From the NCBI GenBank assembly GCA_037074705.1, contig CM073591.1, positions 89,446,032 to 89,510,031 of the forward strand: a DNA stretch of 64,000 bases, in the 5' to 3' direction. Of this stretch, positions 10,766-22,518 are shown in pieces. This stretch comes from Zhengitettix transpicula. Its lineage: Eukaryota > Arthropoda > Insecta > Orthoptera > Tetrigidae. Position 1 is the stretch's first letter, and every line of letters starts with the position of its first letter. The notes under the pieces were generated by a model. The model saw nothing but the letters and a program-made list of their open reading frames with translations, was not told the DNA's origin and did no database searches. The position numbers and the translations under genes are program-made.

Positions 10766-13479
10766 TTAACGAGGTATTGTGGGGCCTCCAGTTCTATCAA
10801 TTTTCTGACGCCTGTTTGTTCCACAAACATTCAATTTTCATGTTACGGCTACTTACATATATTTGTATTATTTTTCCAACGGTAAATCACTATTTGCAGA
10901 TTAAGCAGTTGCTGCGAATAGCTTTTAAGTTTCGAATGCTCCATTCGACGTTATAGTACCCAAATATATTATATAATGATATAAGTAACCATTGAAAAAA
11001 TTAATGAATTTTCACCCTTGTGTTGGTCATTCTTGCACGGGACATGCATAAAACAAAGTAACTAAGAGATTTAGTTACGAAGCTAGGAACTGTTTTACAA
11101 AAAATACGTTTTATTGTAGAAACTGAATTTATATTTTGCAGTATTCAAAAAAAATTAAAATTTTTATTAATTCTCATATGTTTGTATTTTATAGCCTCGA
11201 ATTCCGATTGATTTTGCTTTACCCAACAATGAGCTTAATAATATTTTTTCTTCTCGTTTATATTGCATTTTCCTTCATATATATACATAAACCAAAATTC
11301 TTTGGTAATTTTGATTTTCTGAAGCAACAACATTCCTAACAACATTTTACTTCATAGTAATAACAAGTTTTACGTAGAATTCAATATGTAATTGGAATTC
11401 ATTTTTCATTCACAGATCTCATGACTACAGCATTATTCAATATAACACCTTTAAAAATTACAGAATATCTATAAAAAATTTGTTATAATACCATATGAAT
11501 ATGGTAATTTTTACTGTTTTTAACTCATTAAGCTGAAAGTGAAATTATTTAAGATAATGTAGAATTTTTTTGGTAATTCTCCTAACGATGTCACCTTTTC
11601 ATCACACCATGCGTTCGTATTAAGCGTCCAGAGTAAAAATACATTTATGCTCCGAAGAAGCTAATGTAGCACATTGAATTTACTTTTTAGCACTGATCAT
11701 AGCAGTTTTTCATCACATATCATTTTTGTATAATGTGAGTTTCCTCAACAAACACGAAAGCGGTACGAAAATAAAAAAATGCGAATGCTTTGTGATATGA
11801 ACGTTATTTTGCCATTAAAAGATAGTCAGTTGCACTAAATTTTGTTTATTATTGTGAGAAATATGGGCAAGAGAAAAGGAAAATTTAAAAGCGTGATTTG
11901 GTAGCGCTGGGTTAAAATTATTTTGGCAGTCACTCCAGATGCTGACTGGATTATTTTGTTACCCTTCAATATTAAAATGAGATAAAAAAATAAATTTGTG
12001 TGCTTGGCGGATCAAGGTGTTCTTTAAGAAAGCTGTTATTAACTCATCAATTAGCATGTATGTAATATAATGTAAATTAATTTTCCTTGCTCCAGTAATT
12101 TGAGTAATTTCTTAAACGCCAATTTCATCTTCACCTTCATTTTTAACTCTAAATGTCTGAAATTTATATGATTTTGTATTTTAATACTCTTCAATATATG
12201 TAAGTTAGTCTGGCATTTATGTTTCAGTACATGCGCAGAAAAACGGCCAATTTTGCAGAAAAATTTGTATTATTTAAATTAACAGAAATTATAATAGTTC
12301 GAAGTTTCGTCCACTGATTTGAAGAAGTCATACATTTAAAAGAGGAAACTTTATGAATAAATTTGTTTAAGTCTATTAACTACTGACAATCCAAAATATT
12401 GGCCGAAACGTCGTAATATTGTAATTTTTTTGTACAATTTCCGTAATAATTTTTTTTCTGACATTTTTTGTTTTCAGTTAATTTATCAACTATATATTTT
12501 TATTTATTCTTATTATAATGTTGTAATTTTCATGTTGATAATGTTATTTTTTCTATTAGCCACTATAAGACGATGGGAAAATATGAAAGAGTATGCCTAT
12601 GACTGAGTGAGAGATAGAGAGTCACAGACAGATAGAAGGATGTGGGGAAAGTTTCGAAAAAAGAGAAACAGGAAAAGAAACATATACAAACGGTCGTCAC
12701 CGCTGTTGTATAGATTCAGTGGTTTATTATACAACGGCTCATTTGCACTCTGTCTACACTTTTCTCGCACTCCATTTCCGTTTGCCTCGCAGAGTCACAA
12801 CAAATTTCGTAACGTATTCACCAACTACCTCCCCAAGTTTCCAGGACGCGTAGTTCTGTGGTTATAATTGATACACAGTCCATGATCAAAAAGTTTCTTG
12901 GTATTAGAGACGGTTAATGTGGAAAGGAAGTTTACAGTCCACAAATACGATTTTGATTTCAGATGAACACTATTAGAATTTTAATGAGTTGACTGCAATG
13001 AAATGTGCTGCACGACAGTTCTCGTGGAATAGTGATATTGTGACCGAATTTTGACAGCTATAAAACGAATTTAATCTCAGATTTCTGGTGGTTAATGAAG
13101 AATAATATCTGCGACGCCGAAAGTAGACGAATATTTCAAACCAAATAACATGAATATTGTCAAAAATACACGCTAATTTACTATACAGTAATTTTGAAGT
13201 AATTCACAAAAGAAGTAGTATGAGACATTCGATCAGAATTATGTACTAAACATTTTTAATTTTGTTCGAAGCTGTGAAGGGTTAAATTAGAAGCCCCAAT
13301 ATATGACACCCTAAACTCATAGAATACAACTATTCTTCTTACAACCGTTCATTCTCATTCAAAATCCCCTAGAAACCAATTTGTATACTTTATTTTGTAA
13401 AGCCGGACCACTGGATTCAATTCCTTTGGAGAACCCGTATTCTAAACTTCTTCTGTCAAGGTGTGATGCACATATTTCA
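10766..13479. other. Long AT-rich gap
   Basis: About 2.7 kb without a recognised gene. Around 12398-12415 there is a single GGCCGAAACGTCG motif like that in the fold-back repeats, without its partner arm. An 86-codon frame at 12607 has no recognisable domain. Confidence 0.55.
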
Positions 13480-13905
13480 ATATGTATGGTCCTGAATGCC
13501 GTGAGTGCCTTAGATGCCAATTAGGACCCCCGTTTCCATATTTTCATAAAGAACTGTCCCACACATATGTCAACGAAAATCCTGTTTCTCACCCATGCTC
13601 CGCCAAACCCCACCCGTTTCCACCCCAACCGGCCAAAAATTGTTACAACTGCAGTAGGTTGGCGTCCCGTTTTGTGTAAACGCGGAATCAATGTGCAGCT
13701 TCCAACCCCTAAGCTACCGGAGCAAACAATTTCACGGCTTTTGGCCGTATTGTACGGGGCTCTGCTTCCCGTCTTTTCAAAACCGAAATCCCCCTGCAGG
13801 CGGGCAGCTGCACCGGACCTCGAGCCGCGTCCCGACGCGTCGCTCCGGCCTCGGACACATGCTTGCAGGGACGACCTTAGCATACAAGATTATTTTCAGG
13901 TATAA
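13480..13905. other. CpG-rich island with open frames on both strands
   Basis: GC-rich, CpG-dense DNA, strongest at 13795-13865 where GACGCG and CTCCGG motifs cluster. Frames of 112 codons (13567-13905 plus) and 120 codons (13521-13883 minus) overlap, as expected in GC-rich DNA with few stop codons. No domain is recognised. It is a candidate regulatory island or a non-coding first exon. Confidence 0.35.
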
Positions 13906-14148
13906 GAATAATTTTACAATGCTTTGGCGACAAAACTTATCGTCTGAAAAAAAAATTAAATAGACATTGTAATGCGATCTTAGAAGAATAACAGTATATA
14001 CACATTTCGTTACGTTTTCGCAAGCAATTCTCGTTTTCTAAGGCTGTATGGTACAAGCTAAAATTAATAATTATAAGTAAGGATCAAAATGGAACAGAAA
14101 TAAAAATCCGCACCAAAGAGTAACGGCAGTCTCATTAATATTAAACAC
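13906..14148. other. AT-rich spacer
   Basis: No feature is seen. Confidence 0.6.
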
Positions 14149-14201
14149 TAGCTGCGTACCCGGAGTTGCCCGTGTACTTAAATATATAACCTAGAAAAAG
14201 T
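14149..14201 (+). repeat. ACTAGC-type repeat, left fragment
   Basis: ACTAGCTGCGTACCCGGAG and the following TTGCCCG match the start of the longer element at 61752 (ACTAGCTGGGTTCCCGGCG then TTTCCCG). It is interrupted after about 50 bp by the RepA insertion at 14226. Continuation on the far side of that insertion is plausible but not clearly recognisable. Confidence 0.55.
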
Positions 14202-14225
14202 ATTTAATTCTATATTAATCTTTAT

Positions 14226-14398
14226 TTTAGGGTAACGGGCTACATGAGGGTAATCCACATGGTGGAAACTCCCCTTTAATAGCATAGGAAGGGATTTGAA
14301 AGGGGGGATGCGGAATGGTAGAGGAAAGTAGCCAAGGGTTAACTAGGGCCCCCGGGCTATAGTTTAAGGATCCTACCCGGCATTCGCCTCAAGAAGTG
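14226..14398 (-). mobile_element. RepA copy, 5'-truncated, with target-site duplication
   Basis: The 3' portion of RepA only (plus-strand left block AGGGTAACGGGCTACATGAG through the GGATCCTACCCGG block), with the rest missing. It is flanked by ATTTAATTCTA (14202-14212) and ATTTAATTGTA (14399-14409), 10 of 11 identical. On the minus strand the tail between body and duplication is AAAATAAAGATTAATA. Truncation at the end opposite the A-rich tail is typical of LINE-driven retroposition. Confidence 0.8.
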
Positions 14399-14409
14399 AT
14401 TTAATTGTA

Positions 14410-14767
14410 GAATTGCATAGTTCTGTTGCGAGAGAATTCAAAGTAGAATTTAAACAAATACAATATAATATTCCTTCACTGACTACAGTAATAAGATTCT
14501 GGAACCAAGCATAGTCAGTGGCCAGAAAAAAACTTGCAGATTTCACAGACGTGGAAGAATAGACTGCAGCAGGAACATATTATTACCCTGAGATCAATGG
14601 AATCTGAACGGGTCTCCTTTAAAGGGCTCTACATATTTGGCCAAATTTATCCTAGTAATGACATAATTTGCACCATTATACTCACAATCTAACACGGGGT
14701 TGATGAGTGAGAAATAAATTTGTTAAAAGTTTTCTTCGATAAACGCAGATTTATACATGGGCCAAAA
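14410..14767. other. Unassigned gap
   Basis: Possibly the remainder of the interrupted ACTAGC repeat. No gene is seen. Confidence 0.5.
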
Positions 14768-15654
14768 TGTAATGATTAACTGAAATTATTTAATTAAAAA
14801 AATTAATTAATTAAAAAAAAACAAATTTTATTCTTCAAAGATACAAATTATCAGCCTCACTTTGCACATTTAATTTCCTCAAATACCCAAACCAAATTTT
14901 ATAGTATATTTTATTTTATTTGTGGCGTTCGATGAAAATACAACTTTATAATTTTACAACAATTTCATCTAATTACTCTTTCTCTCAGGGTCTTTACTGG
15001 GCTTGATAGTGAGAACAAACAAATTTAATAAACTGATTAACAAATCAAAATTAAAATGAACGGAATATAAATTATAAACACAATAAAGAAACGAAAACTA
15101 AACGAGATAACGAAATCTGACTTATACCTTTAATCCTCGTTTACAGACTTTAAATAATTGTTTTTGTAATCACGAATGTCTTTCAGATCTGATTCTTGGA
15201 GCTTGAGGGCACAACTCACTAAAAAGGCCGTTATTCACTGATTCTACACACCTTTTTTTTTTTTAATAAACACGGTCGTAGTTCTCGTTGTTTTTCCACC
15301 TGGAATTTGGGGATCAGCCGCTCCCACGGTCAGCCCTCGGACGTATGTCTGTCTCCACGATACCTTTATGCGTAATGTTAGTTCGCATCTGTGTGTGGTG
15401 CAAACCTTTTTCTTCCACTTTGCGATTTTATATCATGAGTCTCTCCGTCAAGAACTATTTACTTGTGTTTTATATAGTTTAATAGATCTCGCTGTTGAAC
15501 TTCCTGGACCACGCTATTCGTACTTTTTTGGTCAGCCTCCTCTCTCTCTCGAAACGTTTGCCGGACTGACAAAGAGCCGTGATTGTTGCTTTCAAGAAAT
15601 GTACCGCTAACAATCCAATTATATTAAAACAATTAATGGCCTCTAATTAGTATT

Positions 15655-15657
<3 letters not shown>
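14768..15657 (-). mobile_element. Solo LTR L1 (TGTAAT...ATTACA family)
   Basis: An 890-bp segment with TG...CA ends and short terminal inverted repeats TGTAAT/ATTACA. Read on the minus strand it aligns with L5 (54818-55665): the same start TGTAATNCNAATTAG, the same ATTAATTGTTT block, the same GTCAGATTTCGTT block and the same AGACCCTGAG motif (here CTCAGGGTCT at 14994-15003). No gag-pol, primer-binding or polypurine region is attached, so I call it a solo LTR. Open frames inside (15288, 15368) read the antisense strand and carry no domain. The left flank is not an (AT)n tract, so that boundary is less certain. Confidence 0.7.

Positions 15658-15685
<28 letters not shown>
15658..15685. repeat. 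(AT)n tract between two LTRs
   Basis: A pure 28-bp AT tract separating L1 and L2. Members of this LTR family repeatedly abut such tracts. Confidence 0.95.
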
Positions 15686-15688
<3 letters not shown>

Positions 15689-16803
15689 AATAATTTATAA
15701 ACTATGGCTTTTGTTATCTTTTACAATAATTCAAGATATGAATTATGTGGCGTTTTTAAATGAAAAGAACTATTACGTGAAAAGTATTAAACAAGATTTA
15801 TTAACAATTTTAAAACAATTATAAAATCACAAAATATTTGGGATCTCAGGGTCTTGAACTGGGTTTGATAAATGGCAGAGTTTATATAATCAAAATCACA
15901 AAAATTACATTTACTTTATATGGGAATCAATGCGTCTGAACATAGACGAAATTTGTTGCTGAAGAAAATAATACTAAAGATTGAATTTAAACAATTTCAA
16001 TTTTTATCAAGAAATAAAAAAATGATCTGAATAATTCAAGATCTCATTTTATCGATAATTAAAGAACGATCTGACGTTTATCTTTTAAACGTGGTTTACA
16101 ATGATTTTAAAGTTTTCTTTCTACTTACGGCAGCCCAGGTTTCATTTTAACTTTTCGTGCACAATTTTGGGGATATCACTGATTCTAAGTACTCACAGAC
16201 TCTAAATGTTCACCGACTCAAATTAGCGTAGTTTGTTAGTTGGTTTAGAATAAATTTGTCGATTCTCGATGATTTACTGCAAACTGGATTCGTAGATCTC
16301 GTGAGTCATGTTGAAAATGCCACTCACTGGTTTTTTCTGTTGACTGAAGATTGATTTAGTTTCTGCAATTTGATATAACAGCGTACATATTACTGGAACA
16401 CATTATCTCGTTCTTTAAATTACACCTTGTTCATTTCCGCTGCTGACTGACTAAATTGTCCAACTTTTCGTGTATTAGAATTTTGTGGTCTTTACACTTC
16501 GCCGTTCATTGCCTGACTGTATTACTTTTGTAAAATATACTTTGCTGGTCTTTATGCCTCGCCGTTCATTGCCTGACTGTCTTACTTTTGTACAAAAACT
16601 TTGCTGGTCTTTATGCCTCGCCGTTCATTGCCTGACTGTTCGTTCGTCTCGTAAATTTTGAGCGCGTAAAACCTTCTCGACCGATCAACAATACTTTTTT
16701 TTGCATAGCCGGTTTGTTGCGGCGTCCGCTATATCCACCAATAATGAGTCCTCTACAATTCAACTTTTCAATTAGAATAATGCCTTAATTACCAATTTCT
16801 ACA
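15686..16803 (-). mobile_element. Solo LTR L2 with internal 60-bp tandem repeats
   Basis: An 1118-bp LTR-like unit, TGTAATAATTT...TTTCTACA, bounded by (AT)n on both sides. It shares order and orientation with L1: a GTGGCGTT block, CTCAGGGTCT at 15845-15854, a GATCTGACGTTTATC block, then CACTGATTCTA. It carries tandem units of about 60 bp at 16481-16639. No internal retrotransposon sequence is attached. Confidence 0.7.
16481..16639. repeat. Tandem 60-bp direct repeats within L2
   Basis: Two full units (60 and 59 bp) with partial units on both sides. Each contains GCCGTTCATTGCCTGACTGT and a GGTCTTTATGCCTC block. They lie in the part of the LTR expected to be U3, where direct repeats often act as enhancers. 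Confidence 0.9.
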
Positions 16804-17507
16804 ATATATATATATAACTGAAATGCCAGTCGGTTGGACACATTGTCAGAATAGAAGATAAATGTCTGTGTTTGGCAGAGGATTCAGAAGGAAACGAGTG
16901 TTAATTAAAATTAGAAAAATTTGGAGACGAATGAAGAAATCAGTCGACGATATATGTTTAAGTTGTGGACGTTAGACCTGTAAGAGCTGGTCGGAGAGAC
17001 AAAAGTTGTTACTTTTCGACCTGCCAGTAGGTCATTGTCAAGCACAAAATTTTCAATATTTCTTGTCTGTTATTATGATGGTATCACTGTCATACAAGAA
17101 CCTGAGTTCTTTGCCCCTATACGGCCATCTTCAGCATGGGATTTGTGACGTCGTTCTTTTATTATTTTGATCGGTAAGTGTACGGCGCATACATTCTATT
17201 TATTTTTTAACAGTATTTGCGTTAGGAAGGTGATTGGCGCAGAATTCATCTGTATTAGCCTTGGGACAGTAATTAAGACAGCGCTTTCAGTTAAGCTTCA
17301 ACAGGTCAGGGATTATATGGCTCTAATATGATGGGAAATTGGGAAATATTCTAATCGAGGTCTATATAACTATAAATTAACATCAGATGTAGAACATATA
17401 ATAAGAGACCAAAGTGTTTCTACCAAATAGTAATTCCGGAATAAAATATTCGACTAAATAATGCTTTCAAGCATACCTTTTTATTTTAAATTTGTGGAGT
17501 TTCCCGT
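16804..17507. other. Gap after L2
   Basis: Begins with a 12-bp (AT)n tract that flanks L2. No gene or recognised repeat follows. Confidence 0.6.
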
Positions 17508-17571
17508 TCAAATTCCTTCCCTTGTTATTAAAGGGGAGTTCCACCACGTGGATTAACCTCATGTAGCCTTT
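17508..17571 (+). mobile_element. RepA 3' fragment
   Basis: Only the terminal 64 bp of RepA: an AAAGGGGAGTTCCACCACGT block and CCTCATGTAGCC, followed by TTTTAATC. Heavily truncated on the 5' side. Confidence 0.75.
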
Positions 17572-19125
17572 TAATCTGAAATATAGTTTGAATTTCACAA
17601 TTATCAGCGAAATATTTATGAAATTCTTGATTACACTCAATATCATACATAAAGCGTTTAAGTGTCAGGAAATATAAAATGTTGTGAATTTTGTGCATTA
17701 ATACGTTATCTTTATGTCTCTTTCAAATTCTGGACCTAAAATAGATAGATTACAATGTCAATCAAATTATTTTAATTAATAACTAAATACGCACAAAACA
17801 GTTCGTACTGAAAATATACACATATTCCATCTTTCCTCTTATCGTTAATATACGAATTCTTTATTAATTTATTGTTTATTTTAATACCATAGTGTTAGAG
17901 TTGAAGGGCATTTTCTGCGTTCTTCTGGTGACACTAGTCGCGCCATTGCTCAGCTCAGAATAACTTCAACACGTCTCAATTCACTCAGGAATGACGAGAT
18001 GCCATATGGATGTGCTCTTCCCTCAGCAAAACTCCAGAAAAGGACGAACCTAACAAACCGACTGTCGGTATCGGTGAAAGTACTGACAAACACAGCTGTC
18101 ACGGCCAGTTGACAGCACCATTTCATTCCGCGAACTTGTAATTGGAGCGGTTAAGTAATGTGCCTGGTACTGGACAATAACAACTGCAGAGGGGGGGAAA
18201 AAATCGCTTTTTCTTTCATTGACACGATGCGGTTCATTAGAAACTCAATAACCAAATCGGAAATAATAAGAACAATCCGGTTTGTGAAGCCGTATCTGCT
18301 GAATAACCTTTCCTTTTTTGTGACATTAATTCATTACGTATTCTTGTTTTATTACAGTCGAGTATTTTGTTACGCATAGGAAATCTTTCAAGTAGTCGAT
18401 GAAATATTTCCAGTCAAAATAATTAATTATTTCCTACAACACCTAAGTGGATTCTTACGTTTCAGAGTATAAGAAATTTATATTCAACTTGTGTGGTCCG
18501 TCAATTCTTTTTAATTCCGAGGAATATCATACTATAACGGGAATAGAACTAGTTGGTACATTATAACATATTTATCAGAAACCGCTGCTTATTTAACTTC
18601 TTTTCCAGAGTGTAGAGCAAATATGTCTCTGTTTTTTACTTTGTTTCCTCGAGATTACGTGAAATCTAATTTCTTAATTTTCCACTAACCTTCCTTATTT
18701 GTGAATACCACGCATGAGCGCCCTTTTGAATCACATCTGTAACACTTAATACTTTTTATTACTCCACCAAAACTATAATTATTTTACTCTTTTCAATACA
18801 TTCTGTACTAACCATTAACTACACGGATACCTTCACTATTTTCTGCGCTTTCATGTTCTATGCTACGGTCGCATTTTATAATAAAATTTTGATATACACA
18901 CGTATTGTAATAATGCATTGATCTAATTTACTTTTCTTTAAGCCCAGTAATACATTAGATTCGAACAGACTCGAATTAGATTCCATTCGAATTTCCATTC
19001 GAAAATTATCTTTCTTTTTTATCTTCGAAACGATTGTGTTTCTGTTATATATGTCTTTTTCCTATATTAAAGACATTAGGTCATATAACTTGGCAGAAGT
19101 GAGGGGCTCGGTTTTTATTACTATA

Positions 19126-19130
<5 letters not shown>
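17572..19130. other. Gap
   Basis: No gene is recognised. A 73-codon frame at 18158 has no domain. Near 18959-19003 the palindrome TTCGAA and its variants recur four times within about 45 bp. Confidence 0.55.

Positions 19131-19160
<30 letters not shown>
19131..19160. repeat. (AT)n tract, left flank of L3
   Basis: A pure 30-bp AT tract ending exactly where TGTAATG begins. Confidence 0.95.
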
Positions 19161-19163
<3 letters not shown>

Positions 19164-20141
19164 AATGATAAAAGAGCAATTAAAAGAATTAATAATTAGA
19201 AACTATTGAACTGAACTGTTGCCGGCAAACACACAGAGATACAATAATGGTCGAGAATATTGAACAGGCCAAGACATTGTTAGACAATAGCGCGCATAAG
19301 TTGATGGAGTAGGTAGTCAGCCATGAGACATTGCTGAGTACAGAAGGAATTAAAATTTGTTAGTCAGCTACGCGACATTGTGGAGCACAGTATAATTAAA
19401 TTCAGCAGTTGGCGAAGGATTCCAGTCGAGAAAGGAACTAAAATAAATTGAGTTGGAAATCAGAAGCGAGAGCATTGAGTTGTGTTAGCAGTCTGCAAGC
19501 AGAGGCTGATGATTTTGTGGTAGAAGTCTCCTGTTTCCGTCGCAAATTCCAAATAATTGGCAGCGATCAACAGTTTTAAGTGTTTGCAAACAATAATAAA
19601 TAAATTCAGTGTTATATGGCCTGTTATTCAGTTTTCGAGGTGAAAGTGCGTTGCAGAATCTTTACAATTGCCCCGGTACCGGTACAAACAGTGAGTAAAA
19701 AAGAAACATTAAAATTGTAAACGTTAATAAAAGGTAGAATATCGTCATATTTCGATTTCATATCGTTTTTAATTCGTTCCTATTCGATTAAGTTTCGAGA
19801 GATTATTATTATAAAAATTATTTGTCAGAGGGAATTGTAAAATTAATTGTTCTTTATTTAAAAGGCCCAATATAGACCCTGAGGTAAGAGAAAAGAACAT
19901 TTTTGTATAAAATTGTTGTTAAGTTCAGCAAGTAATTTGTTTTGTAAAATAGTTGTGTATAATAGACTAATTGTTTAATTAAATTAAATAAATGTTATTA
20001 TTTCATGCTCCTTTCATTAGATAATTTTGAATTATTAGTTCAATTTAATTAATTATCTTCATTATTGACTAACCACATTTATGACGACCTCAACGTGGGG
20101 CAATTCAGATAAATAAGTGTTATTTAATATTGATTATTACA
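19161..20141 (+). mobile_element. Solo LTR L3
   Basis: A 981-bp unit, TGTAATGATAAA...TTGATTATTACA, with (AT)n immediately outside both ends, consistent with insertion into a microsatellite and duplication of a short AT target. It contains the family motif AGACCCTGAG (19874-19883) and two roughly 45-bp direct repeats at 19313-19402. Near its 3' end lies GACGACCTCAACGTGGGGC (20082-20100), which resembles the primer-binding-site region that normally lies just outside a 5' LTR. The true LTR may therefore end earlier, with a second ATTACA terminus captured. Confidence 0.7.
19313..19402. repeat. Two 45-bp direct repeats within L3
   Basis: Units at 19313-19358 and 19359-19402 share GTAGTCAGC/TTAGTCAGC, GACATTG and an AATTAAA block. 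They are unrelated in sequence to the repeats inside L2 or L4 but occupy a similar place in the LTR. Confidence 0.8.
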
Positions 20142-20605
20142 ATATATATATATATATAAGGCTCCGAAAATTTGAAGAACTTCCTCCTGTTCTGAGTTGT
20201 TTGTATTAATTTGATTCTGACAATTTTTTTATTTATAGGTTATAGTGCATCAGTATCTGCTGCGCCTTGTGATAAATCGCAATTTTCAATATTCTTATAT
20301 ATATTTTTTAAGATTAACTTTTATATAAATAGAATTCAAAGGCTTCCTAACGGTGCAAAAGGTTGAAGATGAAACTGTGAAGTTATTCTTAGTTACACGA
20401 ATTAATTCGGAAGATTAAGAAATACACTAACGATTGCTTAACGAATTTACAAGGTTCTAACAGAGAGATAAAAAATTTTAATGAATTTATTTTAAACTAA
20501 AAGTGACAATATTTTGGGTTTAAGTTTAGCTCTTTTTCTACGTTGAAACTTTTAAAACACTAAACACGCAACACAAATTCAACGAAATCTATGAGACAAA
20601 AAACA
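20142..20605. other. Gap after L3
   Basis: Starts with a 17-bp (AT)n flank. Nothing else is recognised. Confidence 0.6.
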
Positions 20606-20700
20606 AATAAAAGAAATAATAAGAAGAAAGTTAGCCAAATACAGATCACTTATTTTGTCTGTATTATTATTAACTTTTGATCAGACGTAAATTTTTCAGT
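20606..20700. mobile_element. IR-A remnant: two terminal arms joined without a centre
   Basis: The outer left arm (AAGAAAGTTAGCCAAATACAG) is joined directly to the outer right arm (TCACTTATTTTGTCTGTAT), the pieces that sit about 270 bp apart in the copy at 29952-30286. The right-flank block ATCAGACGTAAATT also matches the copy at 61367. An internal deletion between the arms is the simplest explanation. Confidence 0.65.
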
Positions 20701-21717
20701 TCAAATAAAAGAAATCACAAAATAGTATAATAAACATTATCAAGCTGTTCAGATAAATTTATTTATTTATCCAACAGAAAGCTTGATATTGACAATAGGC
20801 TCTTAGAACGTTTGGTATGTCCAATATAACAATGTAAAAAATACTCACACACAATTTTTATAATCTGAATTATGTGTGTTAATGATAGGTAAAAGATGAA
20901 AAAATATCGAGGTAGGCTGTTACCTAACTTTCGTGGCCGTAAAGATACTAAGTCCCGCTTAGAAAGATAAAGAGTGATTTCTCTCGATAAAAGTGCAATT
21001 TTTAGCCTATAAAGATATTACTTGTCCGTGAGGGGTCTTTGAAGTATTTTTAGGCACATCCAGACACTAAACCTTTAACTTTTATTGTTGTAGTGTCAAC
21101 CCAATATCAACTCATAAGGTGTTGACTTTAGAAAAATTCTCTTATTAGCGTTTATCTACGTTTATTGTAATGGGGAAACTATTCCAAATTTAACGTTCTT
21201 AACTTCAGTAATTTAGGTCTCTGAGATGATATCTTTTCCTGTCTGGTTCTACTTTAGCATAATTATTGATTACAAAAGTAAGTCATTTTGAACAGCCACA
21301 TACGTAGAAGGTGTCTGGTTTCATTGCTACCGATTAGTTAATTTTACTAATAATCTTGCTAATGGTATATTAAATATTCAAACACTGAAAAAACAATATC
21401 TTATATTTGCGTAGTATGAGGCTCAATAATATGATCTGCAGACGTTTCTTCCAGTCCTGAAAGGTTGGTTTATCAGGAAATTGTAGAATTTGATTTTTCA
21501 TCGGTTACATTCCTTTTACGAGAGCATTTTACACCAACCGGTCTATTCCACGATTTATGATATCTGTGTGTTTATTATTTGTTCTTAATGCAAACAAACG
21601 GTTCATTAAATGAATTTTTGTTTCGTTCATATTATTATATTATTAATTACATGTAAATGATAAGTTACATGGCGTAACTTTTATTAAATATTGCCAATAT
21701 TTTATATATATACATAA
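20701..21717. other. Gap
   Basis: No gene or repeat is recognised. Confidence 0.6.
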
Positions 21718-22518
21718 TGTAATGCAATTAATTAGGACATTAATTGTTTGGACATAAAATTTAATTGTAGCGGCAGGAGTTTCCAAAGCGACAATGGAGC
21801 TAGGCTCTGTTACTTTGTCGGAAAGTCAAAAATGCGTATGTGCGTTAAAACCCCGAGACTGCGATAGTTAGTTTGTGACGGGGCATTTCGGAGGACGGTA
21901 CAAATTAGCCTAGAGCAGAGGCTAGCCGTTGTTTAATGTATTATTAAACAAAGTTGTGAGTTTAAGACAAAGTAAAAACATTCACGGAAGTATTATCCAG
22001 TAAATATCGCTAAGTTAGCTGTTTTTATGTCTATAAGCAGCCAGGAAAGGAGTGCAGTTTTTACGTCTGTAGCCAGCCAGGAATAGTAAAGTTGCAGTAA
22101 GTCCCAAGCGGTAAAAAGACTAGCAAATCTATGAATCACAGGATTCATATAATGCAAGCGGTCACCTGATAGCTGACAAAAAGGAGGATCATCCGAGTTC
22201 CTGGCAGCCTATCAAGGTTGACTTAAAGAGTGTAAAATCGGTGAGCTGATATTAGAATCAGTGTAAAAATGTTGCAATAGTGTACTCTCGAAAACAAAAA
22301 GGAATGCTGGAACCAGCTGGACAGATGTGAGTAACAAAATACAAAATTAATGATTTATGTAAACGTTATTAAAGGATAGAAGTCAGATTTCGTTCTATTT
22401 TATTTGTCAAGTTAATTTCTTTTCTTTTTAGTTTATTTCTATCGATGTACTGTTTAGGTAAATGTGATTTGTTTGTTAATAAGATTTTTAATTCAAATTG
22501 TTGTGCCAATTATCAAAC
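21718..22518 (+). mobile_element. LTR L4, 3'-truncated
   Basis: Closely related to L5: both start TGTAATGC(C)AATTAATTAG then GACATTAATTGTTTG, followed by a TTTGTCGGAA block, a CAGCCAG block and GTCAGATTTCGTTC. The match stops at about 22518, just before the conserved AGACCCTGAG motif, so roughly the last 120 bp are missing. A tandem pair of 36-40 bp units lies at 22021-22096, where L5 has a single unit. Confidence 0.75.
22021..22096. repeat. Duplicated 36-40 bp unit within L4
   Basis: Two units beginning GTTTTTATGTCTATA and GTTTTTACGTCTGTA, each followed by AGCCAGGAA and ending in GCA. L5 has only one (near 55155-55195), so the duplication is private to L4. Confidence 0.85.

Noticed and set aside
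13521..13905. Opposing 120- and 112-codon frames
   Set aside because: Both strands are open at once in CpG-rich DNA, which points to composition rather than coding.
16481..16639. 60-bp repeats as a CRISPR-like array or satellite
   Set aside because: Units are contiguous without unique spacers, number fewer than three, and lie inside an LTR of an apparently eukaryotic genome.
18959..19003. Clustered TTCGAA words as a heat-shock element
   Set aside because: The spacing does not follow the nGAAnnTTCn pattern. It is more likely a chance cluster.
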